From the NCBI RefSeq assembly GCF_018455725.1, contig NZ_JAHCLR010000014.1, forward strand, positions 1-64,000: 64,000 bases of DNA, written 5' to 3'. This document shows positions 16,924-23,235 of the stretch, piece after piece; position 1 is the stretch's first letter, and the number at the start of each line of letters is the position of its first letter. A program made the translations under genes and the position numbers. The notes beneath the pieces were generated by a model. It saw nothing but the letters and a program-made list of their open reading frames with translations. It was not told the DNA's origin and did not search any database. This stretch comes from Mycolicibacter acidiphilus. GTDB lineage: Bacteria > Actinomycetota > Actinomycetes > Mycobacteriales > Mycobacteriaceae.

Positions 16924-17238
16924 TCAGCCGGGTTCGCCGCAGAGTTCGGCGAAGTCGGACCGAACCTCGTCGCGCAGCGCAGCGAACGCCGTGTTAAGCC
17001 GGTCACTCAACTCGTCGTGCGTGTAATCGCTTACCACGCAAGGATGCAACGCCAGTTCGACCAGCCGGCCGTCGGCGTCGGCGACCACCCGGACGTCGCC
17101 GAGGTCCACGCTGTAGGTCACGCTCTGAGCCTCGGCCACCAGCGCTTCCCACTTCTCGGCGGCTTCCCGCAGGTCCCGCAGCACCGCGTCGACGAGGTCT
17201 TTGTCACTCGTCTCCGCCCGGTGATCCGGCCCCGACAT
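16924..17238 (-). CDS. YbaB/EbfC-like small protein
   Basis: A 104-residue protein with the YbaB/EbfC layout: an N-terminal helix (VLRDLREAAEKWEALVAEAQS), a central beta segment (VTYSVDLGDVRVVADADGRLVELAL) and a C-terminal helix (RLNTAFAALRDEV). YbaB proteins bind DNA as dimers; divergent members such as EspL occur in ESX loci. It contains Y-x3-E (YTHDE), which fits the T7SS export motif but may be chance. It is the last gene on the minus strand of the T7SS-like cluster, 66 bp beyond the DUF5631/5632 gene, in the position of Mtb Rv0030. The function is unknown. Confidence 0.65.
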   Translation of the reverse strand: MSGPDHRAETSDKDLVDAVLRDLREAAEKWEALVAEAQSVTYSVDLGDVRVVADADGRLVELALHPCVVSDYTHDELSDRLNTAFAALRDEVRSDFAELCGEPG

Positions 17239-17304
17239 GTGCCCAGTATGTGAGCCGCTGTGAACAGCGTCAATTCACCCGCACCGCACGACCGGCGGTG
17301 GTAG

Positions 17305-18504
17305 CTAGGCCGGATCCCAGCGGCTGGGACCGGGTGCGCTGAGCGCCTGGAACCAGCTGAAATGGTAGTTGGCCGCGACCCGGTCACCGGTCGCGATCGC
17401 CTCGGTGGCCGCCAGCAGCATGCAGTTCAGCAGCAGCGCGCCGTCGGCGTGCGGGTACTGCGCCAGCAGCTGGTAGCGGGCCGTGTCCAGGTGCACCCGC
17501 AGCAGGTCCATCTCCGCGTCGACGACCCCGGTGCCGGCGGCCCCCGCCTTGGCCAGGGTGTTCGTCATCCGCGGCAGGTCGTCTCGCCAATGCGTGGCCT
17601 CGGCCAGCTGCCAGCCCAGGTCGTCGACGGGCGGCAGCTCGCGGGGCGCGACGGAGGTCGGGGTTGGGCCGAAGTCGGCCGCCGGGGCCAGCCGGTCGCC
17701 GGGGATGTAGGACGCCCCGGTGACGACGCTGCCCAGCAGGGCGGTCGCGTCGCCGGTTCGCCGGCCGGGCTCCAGCAGCCGCACCTCGGCCGGCAGCACG
17801 ACACCCGGCGGAATCCAGCCCTCGGCGAGATCGGTGACCAGCAGGATCCGGCCGGCGCCGCTGCCGATCGCCCAGCGCAGGCCCGGCTGCTGTCGGGCCA
17901 CGAACGCCAGCAGCCGCTGCAGCCGCCGGTCCTCGGATTCGGCCACCGGCTCGGTGCGGACGGGTCCGCCCGCGACGGTGTCCGGTGTGTGCTGCACGCT
18001 GCCGGTCTCGTCGATCACGACGCCGCCGGTGGATTCGAAACGCCGGTGCCGGTGTGTTTCGGAATGGCCCGGATCCGGTTCGTCGGGGCCACGGTCGGGG
18101 GCCGGGACCGGTGGCGTGGCGGTCAGGCTGAAGTATTCGGCGCGCAGCTCCAGGGATTCCCGGTGCAGCTGCCGAACGGTCGACTCCACCCGCAGCACGG
18201 CGAACGCCCGCGCGACGTTGATGACCCGAGCCTCGGCCGCCTGCCGGGCCGGGCCGACCAGACCGGCCCGGCTGATCGCCGCCAGCTTGTCGTTAGTCGA
18301 GGCGGCGATCCGCTGCAGATCCGCATTCAGGTAATGGGCCAGGGGCGCCGTCTCGGCGGTGACCGTCGCCAACTCGGCCGGCCACAGCCCGTTGAGCACC
18401 CAGGCGCTGCAGTCGACGGGGCCGCTGAAGGCGGGGATCGCCAACGATTCCCGGGCGGCGCTGCGGAGGCGTTGGCGCGCCGACCGCCGACCGAAGATTG
18501 CCAC
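17305..18504 (-). CDS. DUF5632/DUF5631 protein (Rv0029-like)
   Basis: A 399-residue protein. The N-terminal ~150 residues are helical (AIFGRRSARQRL start), followed by a variable acidic/His-rich linker. A DUF5632-like domain (LLAFVARQQPGLRWAIG, then ILLVTDLAEGWIPPGV) is next, and a C-terminal DUF5631-like helical domain ends the protein (DDLGWQLAEATHWRD to AANYHFSWFQAL). The same pair of domains occurs in proteins of ESX-associated loci. There is no signal peptide or membrane segment, so it is cytoplasmic or exported by a non-classical route. GTG start at 18504; the ribosome site is weak. It is separated from the upstream DUF2694-like gene by 262 bp, unlike the tight spacing of the other members. 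Confidence 0.75.
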   Translation of the reverse strand: MAIFGRRSARQRLRSAARESLAIPAFSGPVDCSAWVLNGLWPAELATVTAETAPLAHYLNADLQRIAASTNDKLAAISRAGLVGPARQAAEARVINVARAFAVLRVESTVRQLHRESLELRAEYFSLTATPPVPAPDRGPDEPDPGHSETHRHRRFESTGGVVIDETGSVQHTPDTVAGGPVRTEPVAESEDRRLQRLLAFVARQQPGLRWAIGSGAGRILLVTDLAEGWIPPGVVLPAEVRLLEPGRRTGDATALLGSVVTGASYIPGDRLAPAADFGPTPTSVAPRELPPVDDLGWQLAEATHWRDDLPRMTNTLAKAGAAGTGVVDAEMDLLRVHLDTARYQLLAQYPHADGALLLNCMLLAATEAIATGDRVAANYHFSWFQALSAPGPSRWDPA

Positions 18505-18602
18505 CGCGTCAGCGTACCGTCGCCGCCGGTCACAGCCGATATTGTCGCCCGTGCGGGCCGGGGTGAATTGTGGCCGCCGCGACGGCTGGGTAGCGTGCCG
18601 GC

Positions 18603-18770
18603 ATGGCCGAGATGAGGTCTTCGGGCCGGGTGGGCGACGCGGTCGCCGCCCAGTTGAGCGAGGTGCTCCTGCTGCTGGGTCGGGCGCGAAGATTGTTCGG
18701 GGACAACCCGATCCGGCCACCGGATCGCATCGGCCCGGATATCGGTGCCGCAGCGCGGCGCGTCGTCTAA
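18603..18770 (+). CDS. Possible small gene or remnant, similar to the start of the NlpC/P60 protein
   Basis: A 55-codon frame from ATG 18603 to TAA 18768-18770, in the only wide gap of the T7SS-like cluster and on the opposite strand. Codon third positions are mostly G or C. The peptide segment LLLLGRARRLFGDNP resembles ELLSRAHRLFAADPQP near the N-terminus of the NlpC/P60 protein encoded at 20623-21468, which speaks for a real or once-real coding sequence. The ribosome site is poor. It overlaps the stop of the DUF2694-like gene by 4 bp. It could be a small ESX-type protein, a truncated copy, or chance. Confidence 0.35.
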   Translation: MAEMRSSGRVGDAVAAQLSEVLLLLGRARRLFGDNPIRPPDRIGPDIGAAARRVV

Positions 18771-19081
18771 CCGGCGGTGCGTCGGCCGCGGTGCAGGTGA
18801 TGCTCCGCCAGCCGTCCAGCGGCCACCCGAAGGTCGTCGACGGTCGGCAGGGCCGCGGACGGGGTGTGCCCCGCGGACACGATCTCGCGGCGAATCTGCA
18901 ACGCCGCCTTGAGGAATGACACGTCGGCCGCCAGGATGATCGCCTGCGCCAACGCGGCGGCATCGGCGCTCATCGCCGCCGCGGTCAGCGACACGCTGTG
19001 CAGGCAGCCACCGCGGCAGGACCGGAAGACGACGGCACCGCCGGGATGGGTCGCGTCGAACTCCGGCAGCGGCTCGGTCAT
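18767..19081 (-). CDS. DUF2694-like small protein (Rv0028-like)
   Basis: A 104-residue protein with the segment GGAVVFRSCRGGCLHSVSL, then a helical region (AAALAQAIILAADVSFLKAALQIRREI) and a basic, His/Arg-rich tail. The pattern matches small ESX-locus proteins grouped as DUF2694; I recognise it mainly from its place and length (Mtb Rv0028). The ATG shares its A with the TGA of the EspC-like gene, so the two are translationally coupled. No signal peptide, and no Y-x3-D/E export motif is visible. The function is unknown. Confidence 0.7.
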   Translation of the reverse strand: MTEPLPEFDATHPGGAVVFRSCRGGCLHSVSLTAAAMSADAAALAQAIILAADVSFLKAALQIRREIVSAGHTPSAALPTVDDLRVAAGRLAEHHLHRGRRTAG

Positions 19082-19395
19082 CACACGCCGCCGGTGAGTC
19101 GGCGGTGGGCGGCGGTGACGTCCTGCTCGTGGTCGTCCCAGGTGGCCACCGTCAGGTACAGGTTGTCGGCGAGTTCGGAATGCGCCGCGGCCTGCTCCTG
19201 ATAGCACCGCCGGCGCGCTTCGAGCAGTGGACCCGCCGCCGCCAGGAGGTCGCCGTACACCGGTCCGAGGGACCGCAGACTCGCCTCGATCTGCGGGTGG
19301 GCGGCGGGGACAGCCGCCAGGTGATCCGAGGTCTGGGCATGCTGTCCGGCGGCGCGCGCCAGAGCGCCCGGATCGATGTGAATCCGCTCGGGCAT
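19081..19395 (-). CDS. EspC-like type VII secretion target protein (Rv0027-like)
   Basis: A 104-residue, fully helical protein of the EspC/DUF2580 type. It opens IHIDPGALARAAGQHA, has a central turn (LGPVYGDLL) and a second long helix (EARRRCYQEQAAAHSELADNLY). These proteins resemble WXG100 proteins and are typically substrates or chaperone-like partners of ESX systems. The WxG turn is replaced and no clear Y-x3-D/E is seen at the end. GGAGGT lies 7 nt before the ATG, within the 5-bp gap after the DUF4226 gene. It is coupled to the downstream DUF2694-like gene. Confidence 0.78.
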   Translation of the reverse strand: MPERIHIDPGALARAAGQHAQTSDHLAAVPAAHPQIEASLRSLGPVYGDLLAAAGPLLEARRRCYQEQAAAHSELADNLYLTVATWDDHEQDVTAAHRRLTGGV

Positions 19396-19400
19396 CTCCG

Positions 19401-20555
19401 CTACCTCCCCGACCGCGCGGTGCCGGTCGCCGGGCGGGTCGGCTCCGGTGGCTCCACCTGATCCGGGGCCGTACCGAAGGCCGATCCCCGCGGGTGCAGC
19501 CAGCCCAGGAATCCGGGCCCGCGCAGGTTCGCCACGTCCTGGAACTGGCCGTCGAGCAGCGCCCTGCCATCACCGACGGCCAGCGCATGCCGGTCGGTGA
19601 ACACCCCGAGGTCACCGGGGCGCAACCGGGTCGGGTCGACCGGGGCGCTGACCGTCGTGCCGGGCGGCGGGATGTCGATGCCCTGGTGGGCGAACGCCTC
19701 GGCCACCGGCGTGCCGTCGGCGACCGCCTGCATGGCCGCGGCCAGTTTCGGGTCGGCGACGCTGGTGGTCGTCCCGTCCGGCAGCCGCACCTCGACGGGG
19801 CCGGCGGCGTCCGGTGCGGCCGCCGCTCCAGCGCCGTCCCCGGCCGGCGGATCCGCCGGCGGATCCTCGGGGGCGGGCCCGTCCTCGGCTGGGGTGTCGC
19901 CGCGGTGCAGCCCCGACAGCAGCCCCAGCGGCAGACCGGACATCCCGGCGGCGGGCAGCCCGCCAAGGCCGGGCAGCTCACCGCCGAATCCGGGCATGCC
20001 GGACAGCTCGGGCATGGCGGGTGTGCCCCGCCACGGCGCCGGCGCCGGGCCGGGCGGCAGCGGGTCTTCGGGTGGCTCGTCGAGGTAGGCGTCCGCGAGA
20101 TCCCCGTCGGGATCCGGCTCGCCGGGCGGCGGGGCCGGTTCCGCGCGTTCGCCGGGGTCAGCCGGGGCGCGGTACAGGGCGGTCAGGGCCGCGACCAGGG
20201 TCCGCTTGGCGGCGGCGTCACCGTCGGCGTCCTCGACCACGTCGATGACGTCGCCGAGTCTGGCGGTGAGAAACCGCTGGAACTCCCGCTCCCCCACCGG
20301 GGTGCTCAGGTCCCAGGTTCGGGCGGCGGCGACGATGTCGGCTTCCAGGTGGTCCAGCCGCGCCCGGCCGCGGACCGTGGTCAGCTGCGCGAGCAGCAGC
20401 GTGTCGACGAGTTGCCGATCGAGTTCCGCGCTGGCGCAGAGTCGCTGTGCCAGGTGCGCTTCGGTGTCCCGAATGGCCTGTGCCGTGCAGCCCGCCGATT
20501 GGTCACACCCCAACACCGTTGGCTCAGGCTGTGATTCGCGCACCCGGGGGTTCAT
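19401..20555 (-). CDS. DUF4226-type protein with degenerate NlpC/P60-like C-terminal segment (Rv0026-like)
   Basis: A 384-residue protein. The N-terminal ~120 residues are helical and resemble DUF4226 (as in Mtb Rv0025/Rv0026), including REFQRFLTARLGDVIDVV. A ~110-residue Pro/Gly/Ala-rich linker follows. The C-terminal ~120 residues carry RLRPGDLGVFTDRHALAVG, which lines up with RPGDLVFPSTGHVQLAIG of the neighbouring NlpC/P60 enzyme but lacks the Cys half of the active site. It is therefore perhaps a non-catalytic partner. The ATG at 20555 has AGGG 8 nt upstream; a TTG 36 nt earlier is possible. There is no separate Rv0025 gene here; the 384-residue protein may stand in for both. Confidence 0.72.
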   Translation of the reverse strand: MNPRVRESQPEPTVLGCDQSAGCTAQAIRDTEAHLAQRLCASAELDRQLVDTLLLAQLTTVRGRARLDHLEADIVAAARTWDLSTPVGEREFQRFLTARLGDVIDVVEDADGDAAAKRTLVAALTALYRAPADPGERAEPAPPPGEPDPDGDLADAYLDEPPEDPLPPGPAPAPWRGTPAMPELSGMPGFGGELPGLGGLPAAGMSGLPLGLLSGLHRGDTPAEDGPAPEDPPADPPAGDGAGAAAAPDAAGPVEVRLPDGTTTSVADPKLAAAMQAVADGTPVAEAFAHQGIDIPPPGTTVSAPVDPTRLRPGDLGVFTDRHALAVGDGRALLDGQFQDVANLRGPGFLGWLHPRGSAFGTAPDQVEPPEPTRPATGTARSGR

Positions 20556-20622
20556 GCGCGGGACCCTATCGGCGTCGCACCGGGTCGACAATTCACCCGC
20601 GGGCCGGCTGTGGACGAAGCGG

Positions 20623-21468
20623 TCAGGGCACCGGGCGGCGGATCGCCACCTGGGCGCCGAGCGGGCTGATCCGCACCGCTGCGCCGGCGTGCGGCGCCTC
20701 GATCACCTGGTTGTTCCCGATCGCCAACTGGACGTGCCCGGTGCTGGGGAAGACCAGGTCACCCGGCCGGATGTGCGCCGGCGACACCGCGACTCCGTCG
20801 TGGATCTGGCTGTAGGTGGTGCGATCCAGGTGCACGCCGGCCTGCGCGTAGGCCCACTGGGTCAGGCCGGAGCAGTCGAACCGGTCCGGCCCGGTCGCCC
20901 CCCAGACGTAGGGCCGGCCCAACCGGGACAGCGCGGCGCGCACCGCCAGTCCGGCGCGAGTGTTGTTGGGAGGCAGGTGATCCGGGCTAACCGCCCGGCG
21001 ATGCCCGGTCCGGTAGTGCAGCCCGAGCAGCCGGGCGCGGTGCGCCAGCGCCCGGCGCCGGGCCGTCAGCACGTGCCCGCGCTGGGTTCGCAGCCGGGCC
21101 GCCCGGCGGCGCAGCGCCTCCCGGTGGGCCAGCGGGGTGTCCGGAGTGATGCGGGCGGTGTCGGCCCGCGCGGCGTGCACGACGGCGGCCGTCTGCCGGC
21201 GGGCCTGCGAGTGGTCGGCGGTGGCGCGGGCCAGTACGGCGCCGGCGACAGCGTCGGTCTGCGCCGCGGTGAGCAGCCGCGCCCGGTGGGCCAGCACGGC
21301 AGCGCGATAGCGCTCCCCCAGCGCGCCGCCGAGACCGTCGTCCCGTTCGGCGATCCGCTGCAGCAGTGCGGCGTGGTGGTCCGCGTCCGCCGTCAGCGAC
21401 ACCGGCTGCGGGTCGGCCGCGAACAGGCGGTGCGCACGGCTGAGCAGTTCCACCTCCGCGGCGTCCAT
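20623..21468 (-). CDS. NlpC/P60 family peptidoglycan endopeptidase without signal peptide (Rv0024-like)
   Basis: A 281-residue protein, the same length as I recall for Mtb Rv0024. Residues 1-150 are a helical, Arg-rich region with no signal peptide. Residues ~172-281 are an NlpC/P60 domain with Cys199 (in DRFDCSGLTQW), His245 (GHVQLAIG) and Glu257, the same Cys-His-Glu spacing as RipA-type D-Glu-mDAP endopeptidases. All catalytic residues are intact. How it reaches the wall is unclear; neighbours with EspC-like features suggest an ESX route. The ATG overlaps the TGA of the XRE regulator gene (TGATG), so it is coupled to it. Confidence 0.88.
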   Translation of the reverse strand: MDAAEVELLSRAHRLFAADPQPVSLTADADHHAALLQRIAERDDGLGGALGERYRAAVLAHRARLLTAAQTDAVAGAVLARATADHSQARRQTAAVVHAARADTARITPDTPLAHREALRRRAARLRTQRGHVLTARRRALAHRARLLGLHYRTGHRRAVSPDHLPPNNTRAGLAVRAALSRLGRPYVWGATGPDRFDCSGLTQWAYAQAGVHLDRTTYSQIHDGVAVSPAHIRPGDLVFPSTGHVQLAIGNNQVIEAPHAGAAVRISPLGAQVAIRRPVP

Positions 21469-22220
21469 CAGCGCTCCCCCGGGTCGGCCGTCCCGCCCGC
21501 GTCGGCGAACGCGCGCACGCGGGCCAGCGCACCCGGCGGGATGATCCCCCGGTTGCGGATGTCCCACATCTCCTCGGCGGTGACGCCCACCAGGGCGGCG
21601 ATCACCGGTTCGGGCAGCGTCGAGCGGGCGCACACCCGGTCGAATCGGGTGCTCAAACTGGCGGGCAGGCGCTGCAGCAGGGCGGTCCGGGTGGCCTCCA
21701 GGGCTTTCAGGTGCGTCATCAGCCGGTCGGCGTGATCGGCGCCCGCGTTGACCGCGACCCGCCAGGAACTGGCCGCCAGCATCTCGGCCTTCACGCACTG
21801 AGTGACCACGGAAAGAATATACGTCTCATATTCGTCTGATGCTTCCGGTGGCAGACGGGCTATCACCGAACGCAGGGCTTCGAGCTGGGCTTCCGCATAG
21901 CCCTCCAGCACCTCGGTGTCGCTGTGCCGGTCGACGACGACGGCGCCGTCGGCTCGCGCCGGGGATGGCGGGACGCTGAGCAACTGCGCGAGTTCGGCTT
22001 CGGCGTCCTCGGCGGCCAGCAGTCGCGCATAGCTGCCCGGCGGCAGCCCGAGACCGTTCTCAACCTTTTGTACTGTGCCTTTGTGCGGTTTGCGGGCACC
22101 GCGCTCGAGGTAGCTCAAACCCATGATGCTGACCCCGGTCTGCGCGGCGAGATCGGCCAGCGACCAGTCTCGTGCCTCACGCAGCGCCCGGATCGCCGCA
22201 CCCGCCGACTCGCGGCTCAC
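21468..22220 (-). CDS. XRE family transcriptional regulator (Rv0023-like)
   Basis: A 250-residue regulator. Residues ~7-65 form an XRE helix-turn-helix (IRALREARDWSLADLAAQTGVS, then YLERGARKPHKGTVQKVE). The rest is helical and contains a second DNA-binding-like segment near the end (PVIAALVGVTAEEMWDIRNRG). It is first in the operon with the NlpC/P60 gene and divergent from the whiB gene across a 163-bp AT-rich spacer, so it probably regulates both directions. GTG start with GGGG upstream. The Mtb equivalent has been studied as a stress and tolerance regulator; I have not verified the details here. Confidence 0.85.
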   Translation of the reverse strand: MSRESAGAAIRALREARDWSLADLAAQTGVSIMGLSYLERGARKPHKGTVQKVENGLGLPPGSYARLLAAEDAEAELAQLLSVPPSPARADGAVVVDRHSDTEVLEGYAEAQLEALRSVIARLPPEASDEYETYILSVVTQCVKAEMLAASSWRVAVNAGADHADRLMTHLKALEATRTALLQRLPASLSTRFDRVCARSTLPEPVIAALVGVTAEEMWDIRNRGIIPPGALARVRAFADAGGTADPGER

Positions 22221-22383
22221 CGTTGCGCCCCAGCCATATCCGAATACTACACAGCGTGGGACCGCGAGGAAGCGTAGTTAGTTTCATATATGTATTTATC
22301 CCGGTTCTCTTGTGATCTACGGAATCATCTGTATACGTTTCCTTCTACGTTGTTGATTCTGTTCGTTCGAGGAGGCCCCGGTC
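22221..22383. promoter_or_regulatory. Divergent promoter region between XRE regulator and whiB
   Basis: This spacer is markedly AT-rich for the window, including TTTCATATATGTATTTATCC around 22283-22302, and contains a GTATAC palindrome and a GAATCA/TGATTC inverted pair (about 22321-22360). GAGGAGG lies before the whiB ATG. Individual -10/-35 elements cannot be fixed by eye. Confidence 0.5.
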
Positions 22384-22815
22384 ATGCACATTCCCGCGAT
22401 ACCCACCCCCTGCGCCACCGACCCGGAGCTGTTCTTCGGCTATCCCGACGACTACGGCGCCGACGGGGCCGCCAAGGCACGCGCCGATGCGGAGTCCTCG
22501 GCGGCGGCGCGGCTGATCTGTCTGCGTCGCTGCCCGCTGGGGCAGCAGCGGCGCTGCGCTGCGCTCGCACTGGAACGCGGCGAGGAGTACGGCGTGTGGG
22601 CGGGGATCAAGCTGCCCGGCGGGCAGTACCGCAAGCGCGCGGAGCTGGCCCGCGCCCACGAGGTGCTGCGCGCGATCGCCACCGGCGCGGTCAATCCGCG
22701 GGAACTGCCCGAGAACCAGGAGCTGCTGGCCCGCCACGAGTCCGACCGGGTCGTGACCAGGGCCACCGTGTTCCATGTGCCGACCGCGCGGGTGGTGCCG
22801 TCCTCGGCGGCCTGA
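22384..22815 (+). CDS. whiB5: WhiB-family iron-sulphur transcription factor, WhiB5-like
   Basis: A 143-residue Wbl protein expected to bind a [4Fe-4S] cluster and, with sigma-A, regulate transcription. Cluster cysteines are C10, C46, C50 and C58; the C-x3-C and C-x7-C spacings are wider than the common C-x2-C-x5-C. The turn motif is G70-V-W-A-G74 rather than GVWGG. A basic C-terminal segment (QYRKRAELARAHE) follows the turn. Length and position match Mtb WhiB5 (Rv0022c), linked to virulence, nutrient stress and ESX gene control. Strong GAGGAGG ribosome site. Divergent from the XRE/NlpC-P60 operon, which it may control. Confidence 0.85.
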   Translation: MHIPAIPTPCATDPELFFGYPDDYGADGAAKARADAESSAAARLICLRRCPLGQQRRCAALALERGEEYGVWAGIKLPGGQYRKRAELARAHEVLRAIATGAVNPRELPENQELLARHESDRVVTRATVFHVPTARVVPSSAA

Positions 22816-22843
22816 CCGACTGCCGCACACCCCACCAAACACA

Positions 22844-22875
22844 AAGGTCACGACCTCTTTCGAGGCCGTGACCTT
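22844..22875. terminator. Hairpin terminator between whiB and tRNA-Leu
   Basis: AAGGTCACG (22844-22852) pairs with CGTGACCTT (22867-22875). An inner stem CCTC/GAGG closes a TTTC tetraloop, with one A-C mismatch between the stems. It lies between convergent whiB and tRNA-Leu and probably serves both. Confidence 0.75.
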
Positions 22876-22907
22876 GATGCCGGCGGTTCGCAGTGAACCG
22901 CACGCGG

Positions 22908-22990
22908 TGGGCGAAGGGGGACTTGAACCCCCACGTCCCGAAGGACACTGGCACCTGAAGCCAGCGCGTCTGCCATTCCGCCACTCGCCC
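22908..22990 (-). tRNA. leuT: tRNA-Leu (anticodon CAG)
   Basis: An 83-nt class II tRNA. The acceptor pairs GGGCGAG with TTCGCCC, the anticodon stem is CTGGC/GCCAG around TTCAGGT (anticodon CAG), and a variable arm TGTCCTTCGGGACG is present. The T-arm is GGGGG-TTCAAGT-CCCCC. The 3' CCA is not fully encoded (ACC then G). Position next to fhaA matches Mtb leuT. Confidence 0.95.
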
Positions 22991-23235
22991 GAGCGACTGA
23001 GGGAGACTATCACGGCTCCGAGGCACCCCCGCACACCCGGTCCCGAACCGGGCCGAACTGCCCGCCGGGGCCCGTGACCCCTTCGTGACCTGGTCTTATC
23101 CGATTCTCTGCCGAAGAAGGGTGCCGACCTGCCGCACCGCGTCGGTACCATGCTTGAGGCGGATGCAGCTGATCGACACGCCGCAGCGACGTCCACCGAC
23201 CAGGAGATTCAAGCGGCGAGTGAGGCGGGCAGGTG

